Notes under the pieces: generated by a model
The model's database searches: none
Told to the model about the DNA's origin: nothing
What the model saw: only the letters and a program-made list of their open reading frames with translations
Position numbers and translations under genes: made by a program
DNA from: an uncultured Selenomonadales bacterium
GTDB taxonomy: Bacteria > Bacillota > Negativicutes > DSM-1736 > Dendrosporobacteraceae
Direction: 5' to 3'
DNA: 37,671 nt
NCBI GenBank assembly: GCA_946407015.1
Contig: CAMJML010000029.1
Coordinates: forward strand, 1 to 37,671
Shown: piece by piece, positions 15,928-24,896 of the stretch
Numbering within the stretch: the stretch's first letter is position 1
Layout of the letters: each line of letters starts with the position of its first letter

Positions 15928-18252
15928 ATGATTACAACTATCATAAAACGAGACGGACGCGAAGTACCCTTTAATCTAGAAAAAATCAGCAATGCGATCA
16001 ATAAGGCCTTACAGGCGGCCGGTGAAAGTAATGACAGGCTGGCGCTTGAGTTAGCGGCTAAGGTGGCGGAACAAGCCGGGCGGGACACCTCTACAAGTTC
16101 CCCAACGGTAGAAGAAGTTCAGGATATGGTGGAAAAAGTTTTGATTGATGCTGATCTGACAAAAGCCGCCAAGCTATACATTCTCTATCGGGCAGAGCGG
16201 ACAAGAGCCCGTGAAATGAACACGCGGCTGATGAAAACTTATGAAGAAATCACCCATCGGGACTCCAAAGAAAGTAATTTAAAGCGTGATAATGCCAACA
16301 TCGACGGTAATACAGCCATGGGTTCTATGCTCAAATACGGAGCAGAAGGAGCTAAGCTGTATAATGAAATGTATATTCTTAAGCCTGAGCATGCAAAAGC
16401 CAATCAGGATGGGGATATTCACATTCATGATTTTGATTTTTATACCCTGACAACCACTTGCTGTCAGATTGATATCAAAAAGTTGTTTAAGGATGGTTTT
16501 TCGACAGGCCACGGGTTTTTACGTGAACCGAATGACATTACCAGCTATGCGGCATTAGCCTGTATTGCGATTCAATCCAACCAAAATGACCAGCATGGCG
16601 GCCAAAGCATCCCAAATTTTGATTATGGTCTGGCAGATGGTGTCCGTAAGACTTTTGCCCGCCGCTATAGCGAGAATATTATTCGCTCGCTGTCCTTTGC
16701 GACCGGTAAGAGCGATGGCATTGCCGACATCGTGAAAAAGATTGGCAGCAATATTAAAAAGGATTTTGGTTTAATACCGGAATTAGCCAACAGTAACGGC
16801 TATATGGACGCTGAATATCAATGGCTGGCCCGCAGTTTTGATGCTGACCTGGTAAAAAAAGCCCAGCGTTTTTCACTGGACCAGGCGTTGGCCGAAACGG
16901 ACCGGGCTACTTATCAGGCGATGGAAGCCTTAATTCATAATTTAAATACCATGCATAGCCGGGCCGGCGCTCAGGTTCCGTTTAGTTCCATTAATTATGG
17001 TACCGATACCTCGCCCGAAGGCCGGATGGTCATGAAAAATATTATGCTGGCAACCGAAGCCGGTTTAGGTTACGGAGAGACGCCGATTTTTCCAATTCAG
17101 ATTTTTAAAATTAAAGAAGGCGTTAATTACAATCCCGGTGATCCTAACTATGATTTATTTAAGCTGGCCTGCCGGGTCAGTGCTAAGCGCCTGTTCCCTA
17201 ACTTTTCTTTTATTGATGCTCCTTTTAACTTGCAATATTATCAGCCGGAAAAGCCTGAAACAGAAATTGCCTATATGGGATGCCGGACCCGGGTCATGGG
17301 GAATGTCCATGATCCTGACCGCCAAATTACTTATGGACGCGGAAACCTCAGCTTTACATCCATTAATCTTCCCAGAATAGGGATTATGAGTCACAGCATT
17401 CCTGAGTTTTATGCCAAACTGGATGAACTGATTGATTTATGCATTGATCAGATTTTGGATCGCTTTGAAATTCAATGCCGTAAAAAAGTCCGTAATTTTC
17501 CATTTCTGATGGGCGACGGAGTGTGGCTGGATTCCGAGCATTTGGGCCCTGACGAGGAAATCCGGAATGTATTGAAACACGGAACACTGACCATCGGGTT
17601 TATTGGTTTGGCAGAATGTCTCAAAGCGTTGATTGGAAAGCATCATGGCGAAGATGCTGCGGCGCAGCGGCTTGGCCTGGAAATTGTGGGTCACATGCGC
17701 AAACGCATGGATGATGCGGCTCAAAAATACCGGTTGAACTTTTCGCTGATTGCCACACCGGCGGAAGGTCTATCCGGCAGGTTTATTGATATTGACCGCA
17801 AGCGTTTTGGTGCAATTCCCGGTGTAACCGATCGTGAGTATTATACAAACTCATTCCATGTTCCTGTATACTATCCGGTTGGCGCATATGAAAAAATTAC
17901 CCTGGAAGCACCCTACCATCATTTGACTAACGGCGGACATATTACCTATGTGGAGTTTGACGGTGATCCTACCCGGAATATTGACGCCTTTGAAACCGTA
18001 ATCCGCTGCATGAAAGAAAACGGGGTAGGCTACGGTTCGATCAACCATCCTGTTGACCGTGATCCTGAGTGTGGTTATAACGGAATCATTCATGATACTT
18101 GCCCAAAATGCGGGCGGTCTGAGGCGGAATGGCCACCTTTTGAACGCATTCGCCGTATTACCGGCTATTTGGTTGGTACGCTGGACCGGTTCAATAACGC
18201 CAAGCGAGCCGAGGTTCAGGACAGGGTGAAACATCTAGGTGCGGAAAACTGA
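15928..18252 (+). CDS. nrdD: Anaerobic ribonucleoside-triphosphate reductase, class III
   Basis: Makes deoxynucleotides from NTPs under anoxia; 774 residues, full length. An ATP-cone allosteric domain spans residues 3-92. The body has the thiyl Cys C452 (AYMGCRTRV), and the C-terminal glycyl radical motif is RRITGYLVG with G746. The zinc region before it has three clear Cys (C715, C725, C728); where E. coli has CxxC the first position is Asp (DPEC), a variant that may be a subfamily trait. There is no strong ribosome site at ATG 15928. The activase gene nrdG, usually adjacent, is not in the 18253-37671 stretch or upstream, so it must be encoded elsewhere. Probably NrdR-regulated through the boxes at 15807-15850. 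Confidence 0.96.
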   Translation: MITTIIKRDGREVPFNLEKISNAINKALQAAGESNDRLALELAAKVAEQAGRDTSTSSPTVEEVQDMVEKVLIDADLTKAAKLYILYRAERTRAREMNTRLMKTYEEITHRDSKESNLKRDNANIDGNTAMGSMLKYGAEGAKLYNEMYILKPEHAKANQDGDIHIHDFDFYTLTTTCCQIDIKKLFKDGFSTGHGFLREPNDITSYAALACIAIQSNQNDQHGGQSIPNFDYGLADGVRKTFARRYSENIIRSLSFATGKSDGIADIVKKIGSNIKKDFGLIPELANSNGYMDAEYQWLARSFDADLVKKAQRFSLDQALAETDRATYQAMEALIHNLNTMHSRAGAQVPFSSINYGTDTSPEGRMVMKNIMLATEAGLGYGETPIFPIQIFKIKEGVNYNPGDPNYDLFKLACRVSAKRLFPNFSFIDAPFNLQYYQPEKPETEIAYMGCRTRVMGNVHDPDRQITYGRGNLSFTSINLPRIGIMSHSIPEFYAKLDELIDLCIDQILDRFEIQCRKKVRNFPFLMGDGVWLDSEHLGPDEEIRNVLKHGTLTIGFIGLAECLKALIGKHHGEDAAAQRLGLEIVGHMRKRMDDAAQKYRLNFSLIATPAEGLSGRFIDIDRKRFGAIPGVTDREYYTNSFHVPVYYPVGAYEKITLEAPYHHLTNGGHITYVEFDGDPTRNIDAFETVIRCMKENGVGYGSINHPVDRDPECGYNGIIHDTCPKCGRSEAEWPPFERIRRITGYLVGTLDRFNNAKRAEVQDRVKHLGAEN

Positions 18253-18294
18253 TGGTTATCATCGGGATGGCGCTGTGATGAATGGTTGAAACTT

Positions 18295-18333
18295 AAATCT
18301 GAATGACCTGATGCAGGTCATTCAGATTTTTTT
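18295..18333 (+). terminator. Terminator of nrdD
   Basis: AAATCTGAATGACCT (18295-18309) pairs perfectly with AGGTCATTCAGATTT around a 5-base loop, ending in seven T. Confidence 0.9.
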
Positions 18334-18501
18334 GTTTGCGTTCTTGTTTCTTTTCACAAAATTCTGGCATATATTTTATAAATTGGCATACCGATTAGTA
18401 ATTTTATGTAGGTATTTTGCTTCAGTATGTCTAAGTATTGATGTAAAAGGACTATGGCCATCAGGGAAATCAAAAAAAATAAGCAGGAGAGTGGGCTAAA
18501 A

Positions 18502-18807
18502 ATGAGAGCACTTGCTATTATCATTACCCTTATCAACATTTTGTTCTTCTTTATAGCACCAATATTTCTTTCACTATTTGGCGTGAAGAACAGCTTTATG
18601 ACTTACTTTTTCACTGTAATCCTTTATAGCGGCGGGGTTGGAATAGCCCCATTTGCCCTGCACGTGCTGATCATTGTAATGAATAGCGTTATTTCATGGA
18701 ACATGTATAAAAGCGAACATCAGGCAAAACCGCTGTTTGTTCTTTCCCTGATTGGGTTACTGCTGAACACGCTGGTCTTTCTCATTTTGATGAAAGTGCT
18801 GCAATAG
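18502..18807 (+). CDS. Small membrane protein, unknown function
   Basis: 101 residues, not recognised. Three hydrophobic segments (about residues 3-25, 37-60 and 78-99) suggest an inner-membrane protein with a short basic loop (YKSEHQAKP). The start at ATG 18502 was chosen because AGGAGAG lies upstream at acceptable distance; an in-frame start at 18454 adds 16 Lys-rich residues without a ribosome site. It sits after the nrdD terminator and ends at a shared bidirectional terminator, so it is its own unit. No clear promoter was found in 18334-18480. Confidence 0.65.
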   Translation: MRALAIIITLINILFFFIAPIFLSLFGVKNSFMTYFFTVILYSGGVGIAPFALHVLIIVMNSVISWNMYKSEHQAKPLFVLSLIGLLLNTLVFLILMKVLQ

Positions 18808-18810
18808 TAC

Positions 18811-18848
18811 AAAAAAGGCGATTGACAGTTGTCAATCGCCTTTAAAAT
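18811..18848. terminator. Bidirectional terminator between convergent genes
   Basis: AAAGGCGATTGACA (18814-18827) pairs perfectly with TGTCAATCGCCTTT (18830-18843), with AAAAAA before it (T tract for the minus-strand receptor gene) and TTTAAAATTT after it. Confidence 0.88.
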
Positions 18849-18859
18849 TTAGATTAGGA

Positions 18860-20782
18860 TTAGATGCGATGCTCCATGCCGATGTAGAAGCTTCTGGCTG
18901 CCATCGGGAAACCTCCCGGTGTCATCCAATTGGTCACACCGCTTCCTCTAACTTCATAAGCCCGATTAGTAAGGTTATTGCCTTTGGCATAAATCCTGGT
19001 ATCATGCGTTACTTGATAATTGACTACCATATCCAATGTGACAAAGGATTGGTTAGTGAAATATTCCAGGCTGCGTCCGGTAGCGCTCCGGAAGGTGAGG
19101 CCAGCATCCCATTTATCCTGATTGTATTGAAGGTTGAGCCGGTAACCGTTTGGCTGGCTGGTTGTCAGGTCAGTGGAATAATCGTTGGCAGTGCCATCTT
19201 TATTTTCTACTTTTACATAACTGTAGCCGGCAGTGGCGCTCCATTGCGGGGACAACTGCTGGGATAAGGAAATATCCAGCCCTTGGCGTTTTTGTTCGTC
19301 CATATTGTAAGCTTTGGTTTTGGTGGTCGAGCCATTGCCATAGACATAATTGATGGCATCTTTGATTTGGCTACTGAATACACTGGCTTGCAATTTGGCT
19401 CCATTATTCAATTCCGTATTTATGCCCAGAGTGACGGTATCGCCTGTTTCCGGGCGCAGATTTGGATTTCCTTCCATGTAGTCATTATTGCTAAACATGT
19501 CTTCAATCAGCGGAGCTTTGATAAACTGCCCCCAGGATATAAAAGCATTGGTTGTTTGATTGAGTTTGCGGTTAGCTGTGACCCTGGAGGTGACATGGTT
19601 GCCGATAATGCTATGATCATCAAATCGGGAGCCGAGCGTCAGCGTCCAGTCATTGGCTAGCTTCCAATGATCTTCCAGAAACAGGGCTTTGGTGAAATAG
19701 GTATTGTCAATCCCCTGGGTTGGATACTCAAAATCGGCTTTGCGCCACTCTGCACCGCCTACTAAGGTATGCGTGTCATTGAGCTGCAGGCTGCGCTGCC
19801 ATTCAGCTCCACTGGCATTTCGCGTCACGCTATAGTCCGCTTTGGTACGAGTATTTTCCTGCTTGGAGTAATTTTTATACAACCGGAAGAGATTTCCTTC
19901 ATCTGCCTGATAAGTCAATGAAATATTATTATCCAACGTTTCAGTATGTCCGTCAGGATAGTAGTACCAATCTGAACTGGAATAGCCGGGCATTGTCCAA
20001 TTGAACCCGCCGGAACGGTCATTGTGGTCGATTTGGAGCGAGAGGGAGCGGTTGTTTTGCAATTCCTGATCCAACCGCAGTGTGAGGTAGTTTTCGTCAT
20101 AATGGCTCTGTGTAAACCGTTTGATTTTGCCTGTCGACGCTTCCTTGAACTCATAATCATCCTGATTTTTGTTACCGGCAGTAAGGAGATAACTAAAGCC
20201 GTTGTCCAGTTTATTTTCCATTGAGAGGTTGTATTGATGCATGCCCCAGCTGCCCATTTCAGTGGAGAAGGTGGTTCGCTCCCCTGTCGCCTTGCGGGTG
20301 ATGATGTTGATGACCCCTCCGACGGCATCACTGCCATACAAAGACGATGCCGGTCCGCGAACAATTTCGATGCGTTCGATATTGGCCACTGATAACGTAT
20401 TTAAATTGATACCGCCTTTACTGCCGCTTTTGACAACTTGGTCCCAATTCATTCTGCGGCCATCCACCAGGATTAAAACCCTGGGATCACCATTCAATAC
20501 AGGTAAAGCGCCTGTACTTTCTTCTTCCACCGCAATATTCGTTTTTCGTAAGATTTCCGGCACGCTGGAGAAATTCCCTTTTTCGATTTCTTCACGGGTA
20601 ATGACGGTGGCATTTGCGGCTGTCTCGGTCAGCTTTACCGGAATCCGGCTGGCTGTCACTATGTATTCATCCAGATTATATTCGGTCGAATCCGATTGGT
20701 TGGCAAAGCCGGCAGCTTGTACGCTTAGCACCAAGGTGCTGCCCACCAGGCAGCATAATAATTGTTTTTTTCGTTTGTTCAT
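18860..20782 (-). CDS. TonB-dependent outer-membrane receptor
   Basis: Outer-membrane active transporter of 640 residues, BtuB/FepA/heme-receptor-like, probably for an iron complex given the Fur box upstream. A signal peptide (KRKK start, then LLCCLVGSTLVLSV) ends near residue 26-29. A TonB-box-like stretch follows (NLDEYIVTASR), then the plug domain (about 50-165: NATVITREEIEK, VLILVDGRRMN, IERIEIVRGPASSLYGSDAVGGVINI) and a 22-strand-type barrel ending in SFYIGMEHRI. The terminal Ile replaces the usual Phe. The start at ATG 20782 follows AGAGGGG; a longer in-frame version adds 23 unlikely residues. No ABC transporter or TonB/ExbBD genes adjoin it. Its presence shows a diderm envelope. Confidence 0.95.
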   Translation of the reverse strand: MNKRKKQLLCCLVGSTLVLSVQAAGFANQSDSTEYNLDEYIVTASRIPVKLTETAANATVITREEIEKGNFSSVPEILRKTNIAVEEESTGALPVLNGDPRVLILVDGRRMNWDQVVKSGSKGGINLNTLSVANIERIEIVRGPASSLYGSDAVGGVINIITRKATGERTTFSTEMGSWGMHQYNLSMENKLDNGFSYLLTAGNKNQDDYEFKEASTGKIKRFTQSHYDENYLTLRLDQELQNNRSLSLQIDHNDRSGGFNWTMPGYSSSDWYYYPDGHTETLDNNISLTYQADEGNLFRLYKNYSKQENTRTKADYSVTRNASGAEWQRSLQLNDTHTLVGGAEWRKADFEYPTQGIDNTYFTKALFLEDHWKLANDWTLTLGSRFDDHSIIGNHVTSRVTANRKLNQTTNAFISWGQFIKAPLIEDMFSNNDYMEGNPNLRPETGDTVTLGINTELNNGAKLQASVFSSQIKDAINYVYGNGSTTKTKAYNMDEQKRQGLDISLSQQLSPQWSATAGYSYVKVENKDGTANDYSTDLTTSQPNGYRLNLQYNQDKWDAGLTFRSATGRSLEYFTNQSFVTLDMVVNYQVTHDTRIYAKGNNLTNRAYEVRGSGVTNWMTPGGFPMAARSFYIGMEHRI

Positions 20783-20822
20783 TTTCAAACCCCTCTTTAT
20801 TAAAGTTTCATGATAAAGGATG

Positions 20823-20851
20823 ATATAAAACTTATGACTGACGTCAGTCAA
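20823..20851 (-). promoter_or_regulatory. Probable promoter of the TonB receptor gene
   Basis: Minus strand TTGACT (20846-20851), 17-base spacer, TTATAT (20823-20828). The -35 and most of the spacer lie inside the palindrome at 20835-20850, so a protein bound there would block polymerase. The -10 is a weak match. Confidence 0.45.
20835..20850. promoter_or_regulatory. Palindromic operator copy 1
   Basis: TGACTGACGTCAGTCA, a perfect 16-bp palindrome overlapping the receptor promoter. Its form resembles sites of TetR-family repressors. Confidence 0.7.
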
Positions 20852-20899
20852 ATAATGAGAATAAAAATACGTATAATGACCAGTTGTTCACTTGATTAT

Positions 20900-20915
20900 T
20901 GACTGATGCCAGTCA
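20900..20915. promoter_or_regulatory. Palindromic operator copy 2
   Basis: TGACTGATGCCAGTCA: the same TGACTG-N4-CAGTCA arms as copy 1, 65 bp away. Two matching 16-bp sites in one intergenic region are very unlikely by chance. Confidence 0.7.
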
Positions 20916-20929
20916 GTTGAGGAATAAAT

Positions 20930-20948
20930 AATAATGAGGATCATTATC
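20930..20948. promoter_or_regulatory. Fur box
   Basis: AATAATGAGGATCATTATC matches the 19-bp Fur consensus GATAATGATAATCATTATC at 16 positions. It lies about 150 bp before the receptor ATG and could repress it, or an unseen start site, when iron is sufficient. Beyond it, 20949-21200 holds no gene I can support. Confidence 0.75.
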
Positions 20949-21211
20949 ATTGGACAGTTTGATTATAGATGCTGTTGTCTTAATAGTCAATAGTTTTATT
21001 TCAATACATGGATAAATATGAATAGGGCATGGGTAGCTGGTATGAGTCAGCCAGTAAAATGGTAAGGCGTTTATAGTTTTGGGGTTGTTGATAAGGAGCT
21101 TTTGGTCAATCAACGATTGAAATCCGACGGTAGAAGAAAAAGATATATGAATTTATCAAAATTTGGTGTAAACCCAAAATTTGTCCCTAGATCAATTTTC
21201 TGACTCGGTAT

Positions 21212-21217
21212 ATAATG
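21212..21217 (+). promoter_or_regulatory. Possible -10 box of the DUF4127 gene
   Basis: TATAAT about 105 bases before the start codon; no good -35 at 16-18 bases. An imperfect inverted repeat (CAAAATTTGG ... CCCAAAATTTG) lies just upstream. Confidence 0.35.
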
Positions 21218-21321
21218 GTGGTTGTTATAAAAGGTTCTCATTTAGATGTTTGCAGCATTGCTTTAAAAAAACGGCAACATGATTTAAGTTGTAGATAGAC
21301 TATTGGTAGGAGGGAACGCTA

Positions 21322-22887
21322 TTGAAACTGCGAAAAAAATGGACACTTGTTATAGGGATCGTTATCTTCGTATTTGGCTTATCCATTGCTCAAGCGCAAA
21401 CCATTCTTTACATACCCCAAGACGACCGTCCGGTTAGCTTTGAAGATGTGGTTGAGACGGGTCAAGCGGCTCAATTAACGGTATTGGTGCCTCCGCTCGA
21501 AATGATTGCCGGCCGTGATAAAAAGGGAGATCCTGAAAAGCTCTGGCAATGGCTGGATGAGCATGCCAATCAGGCTGACGCTATGGTGTTATCCGGAGAT
21601 GCACTGATTTATGGCGGACTGGTTGACTCACGCAAGCATGATTTTGCGGAAAATATTTTGCAAGAACGGCTGGCACGGTTCCAAGAACTTCATAAAGCCC
21701 ATCCATTTGCCGGAATTTATGTGTATTCAACCGTCTTACGGACACCTCAGGGAAGTGGCGGTGGCGTTGAACCGGCGTATTATGAACAATATGGCTGGAA
21801 TATTTTTCAGTTAACCGCCTTAAGAGACAAACAGGAGCTTGAGGGCTTAAATAAAAAAGAACGTAAGCTCCTGGAAAATCAGCTTGCTATTATCCCGCCT
21901 GATGCCCTGGAAGACTGGATGCAGCGCCGTCAAAAGAATTTTGCCATCAACTCCGGCCTGATCGATTTTGACAGACAGGGGATATTCCGGTTCTTTCTAT
22001 TGGGACGTGATGACACGGCTCCCTATTCACAAAGCCATAAAGAAGGCCGTGATTTAAGCAAACTGGCGTCAGATCTTCCTAAATCCAAATTTCAGACATT
22101 CCCGGGTGCCGACCAGTTGGGAATGGTCATGCTGGCTAGGGCTTATAATGATTTGACCCAGCAAATTCCGATTATCAAGCTTGAGTATGCTCCGGGGGCA
22201 GGTCCGGATAGCCTGCCGACGTATGAAGATCAAAAAGTGGGTAAATCCATCATGGATCATATTTATGCAGCTGGCGGTATTGTTTTAGCCAATCCATTAA
22301 ATCCTGATTTGATTATTCACATGAATACCCCGCTGACAGGAAAGACGCTGGAAGCAGAATCTTATCAGAATACGACCAAACTGACTCCAGCATTAAAACA
22401 GTTTATTGACAGCCTGCAGAAAAATGTTGAGGCTGGAAAACCGGTAGCCCTGGCTGATATTTCATTTGCCAACGGGGCCGACAATGCCTTGATGGCTGAA
22501 TTGTCCAAACGCAACCTGTTGGATAAGCTGCAGGCTTATTCAGGATGGAACACAGCAGGCAATACAATGGGCTATACGGTGGGACAGGGAATGATGGCAC
22601 AAGCGATGGATGATCAGGCCCGTAAGCATTTACTGGCTGTCCGTTATCTGGATGACTGGGCTTATCAGGCCAATATCCGCCGGAAGCTGGGGGAAAACGT
22701 CCTATATCCGAATCAAGGGAACTGGTTTTATCTTAATGATCTTAAACCGAGCTTGATTGCTGAAGCTGAAAAGCAGGAGAAACAATTTATTACAGAGCAT
22801 TTATGGTTTTCCCCGGATCGTCTGACTGTCGATTTCCCATGGAACCGGATGTTCGAAATTGATGTAAAGCTGACCGAAACAAAATAA
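21322..22887 (+). CDS. DUF4127 family protein, exported
   Basis: 521 residues, recognised as DUF4127, a family without known function that is found mostly in Firmicutes. An N-terminal hydrophobic segment (KLRKKWTLVIGIVIFVFGLSIAQAQ) looks like a signal peptide cleaved after AQA. Family hallmarks are PQDDRPVSFED near the start and DAMVLSGDALIYGGLVDSR at about residue 90. Many Asp and His residues hint at a metal-dependent or sugar-binding fold, but this is not established. The start is TTG 21322, placed after TAGGAGGGA; no ATG fits. Monocistronic, with a strong hairpin at 22895. Confidence 0.85.
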   Translation: MKLRKKWTLVIGIVIFVFGLSIAQAQTILYIPQDDRPVSFEDVVETGQAAQLTVLVPPLEMIAGRDKKGDPEKLWQWLDEHANQADAMVLSGDALIYGGLVDSRKHDFAENILQERLARFQELHKAHPFAGIYVYSTVLRTPQGSGGGVEPAYYEQYGWNIFQLTALRDKQELEGLNKKERKLLENQLAIIPPDALEDWMQRRQKNFAINSGLIDFDRQGIFRFFLLGRDDTAPYSQSHKEGRDLSKLASDLPKSKFQTFPGADQLGMVMLARAYNDLTQQIPIIKLEYAPGAGPDSLPTYEDQKVGKSIMDHIYAAGGIVLANPLNPDLIIHMNTPLTGKTLEAESYQNTTKLTPALKQFIDSLQKNVEAGKPVALADISFANGADNALMAELSKRNLLDKLQAYSGWNTAGNTMGYTVGQGMMAQAMDDQARKHLLAVRYLDDWAYQANIRRKLGENVLYPNQGNWFYLNDLKPSLIAEAEKQEKQFITEHLWFSPDRLTVDFPWNRMFEIDVKLTETK

Positions 22888-22894
22888 ACCACAA

Positions 22895-22928
22895 AACAGG
22901 GAACTGCAGTTAAGTGCAGTTCCCTGTT
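22895..22928 (+). terminator. Terminator of the DUF4127 gene
   Basis: AACAGGGAACTGCA (22895-22908) pairs perfectly with TGCAGTTCCCTGTT (22915-22928) around a 6-base loop; the T tract (TTCTAGTT) is interrupted. Confidence 0.75.
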
Positions 22929-23015
22929 CTAGTTACGGAGAATTTTTTGAAAAGGAAAAATTTCTATTGTTAGAGAATAAGAAAAACAGCTGCGTATTTG
23001 GTTTGGGGTGATTCT

Positions 23016-24854
23016 TTGAGTCTAACACAGTGGTGTTTTCACTGGTATCATAAAAGGATATTGCGGTGGTTTCTGGTGTGGATTGTGGGGGTGATTTGGG
23101 CGGGGGTGCCCAGCCAACAAGCTGAGGCCGCTGATGCTGCTTATCCATCAAAGACCGTTTTAATCCTATACTCTTATAATCAGGAATTGCCGGTTTACGC
23201 CCAATTTACAGCCGGCTTAAAGCAGGGAATGCAACTGGAAAATCAAATGAATGTGCAATTTCATTATGAATATTTGGATTTAAATGTTTCAACCGATGAG
23301 CGTTTTTCGCAAGCACTGTTCACTGTTTTGCAACAAAAATATCGTTTTATCCGCCCCGATAGCATTATCGTTCACGGGATGCCGGGAGTCAAATTCCTGC
23401 TCAACTATGGCCGGAGTTTGTTTGATGAGACTCCGGTCACCGTAGTCGTGACGCGAAAGCCAGACCTTGAAGAGTTGCAACTACCTGCAAACTATACGGT
23501 TTATTACCCGCCTATCGATACTATGAGCACTGCCCAAATGATTTTGCGCCTCCAGCCCGAAACGCAGTCACTCTATGTTGTTACGGGAGTTTCAACGAGC
23601 GAGCGGCTCATCCGGCAAGAATTGCCGGGTCAATTGGCTTTTTTGACAGAGCAATTGAACATTAATTTTTTAGATGGCTTACCCACTCGGGAATTGCTCA
23701 ATCGAATTCAACACCTGCCGCGAGGCCATTCTGCTATTTTGTTTGTTGACTTTACTCAAGATTTGCAAGGGAAGCGGTATATTCCGGCTCAGTTTTTGCA
23801 GGCCCTTTGCAACAATTCTCCGGTTCCGGTTTTCTCGAGCTATTCGACGCATCTAGGCAATGCCGCTGTAGGGGGCTATATGCTGGATATGAACCTATTT
23901 GGCCGGCAAATCGGCCGGGAGATTTGCGCACTCTTCCAGGGGAAAAAGCCAACCGGACAGTTGATACCGATTGATATTGCTCATTATATGGCAGATTGGC
24001 GTGAATTACAGCGCTGGAATATGAAATCCTTTCATCTGCCTGACGATACTACGGTGATTAATCAGCCGGTTTCGATCTGGCAGGAATATAAATCCCATAT
24101 TTTTGCCGTTCTTCTGGTCATTCTTGCACAGACGGTGCTGATTGGCCGCCATATGAACAAACGCAGGCAAGCGGAAAAAGAATTGGCTAGGCTGGATCAG
24201 TTACACTTAGTGGGAGAAATGGCAGCCGGGATTGGCCATGAAATTCGCAACCCACTGACAACGGTACGTGGGTATTTACAGTTGTTGGCTACGAAAAAGA
24301 AGCTGCCCAGTGACGAAACTCTGCAATTAATGATTAGTGAGCTTGACCGGGCGAACAGCATTATAACCGAATTTTTAAAACTTGCTAAAAATAAGGTTAT
24401 TCAACGCTCGCTTTGCTCTATCAATGAGGTTGTGGAAAATTTGCTGCCTATGCTGCAAGCCGAAGCCAGTCTGCGCGGTCATGAGTTAGTTTATCTCCCT
24501 GCCGACACTCCTGATGTGCTCATTGATGAGAAAGAAATCCGGCAAGTGATCTTGAATTTGGCCATCAACGGCCTGGATGCTATGAAGCAGCACGGCAGGC
24601 TGGAAATCCGGACCAGTGTCGTACAACAGTTCATCTTATTGTCCATTCAGGATTACGGAACAGGCATTCCGGCTGAAATTGCCAATAAGATAGGAACCCC
24701 TTTTTTTACGACAAAGGAAAAGGGGACTGGATTAGGCCTTTCAATCTGTTTTGCTATTGCTGAGCGTCATGGCGGTAAATTGGATTTTGTTTCAGATTAC
24801 AGCGGTACAACCTTTTACTTTTATTTACCTATAGTGGCTAGGCGTGTTGACTAA
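23016..24854 (+). CDS. Sensor histidine kinase with ABC-type periplasmic sensor domain
   Basis: Membrane sensor kinase of 612 residues. A first hydrophobic segment (about 18-32) leads to a roughly 320-residue extracytoplasmic domain resembling ABC-transporter substrate-binding folds (KTVLILYSYNQELPVYAQFTAG). A second membrane helix (361-377) follows, then HisKA with H408 in GIGHEIRNPLTTVRGYL and HATPase_c with NLAINGLDAM (N box), DYGTGIP and GTGLGLSI. No response regulator gene is adjacent, so it is an orphan; in spore formers such kinases often feed Spo0F/Spo0A, which is inference. The start is uncertain: TTG 23016 (MSLTQW) follows GGGGTGA; TTG 22998 is an alternative. Confidence 0.88.
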   Translation: MSLTQWCFHWYHKRILRWFLVWIVGVIWAGVPSQQAEAADAAYPSKTVLILYSYNQELPVYAQFTAGLKQGMQLENQMNVQFHYEYLDLNVSTDERFSQALFTVLQQKYRFIRPDSIIVHGMPGVKFLLNYGRSLFDETPVTVVVTRKPDLEELQLPANYTVYYPPIDTMSTAQMILRLQPETQSLYVVTGVSTSERLIRQELPGQLAFLTEQLNINFLDGLPTRELLNRIQHLPRGHSAILFVDFTQDLQGKRYIPAQFLQALCNNSPVPVFSSYSTHLGNAAVGGYMLDMNLFGRQIGREICALFQGKKPTGQLIPIDIAHYMADWRELQRWNMKSFHLPDDTTVINQPVSIWQEYKSHIFAVLLVILAQTVLIGRHMNKRRQAEKELARLDQLHLVGEMAAGIGHEIRNPLTTVRGYLQLLATKKKLPSDETLQLMISELDRANSIITEFLKLAKNKVIQRSLCSINEVVENLLPMLQAEASLRGHELVYLPADTPDVLIDEKEIRQVILNLAINGLDAMKQHGRLEIRTSVVQQFILLSIQDYGTGIPAEIANKIGTPFFTTKEKGTGLGLSICFAIAERHGGKLDFVSDYSGTTFYFYLPIVARRVD

Positions 24855-24896
24855 CATGGCTTGTCTAGGGATTTACAATGAATGGAGGATACCGGG

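Noticed and set aside
20913-21113. 66-codon minus-strand open frame in the receptor/DUF4127 gap
   Set aside because: It overlaps the Fur box, has no ribosome site and an odd composition.
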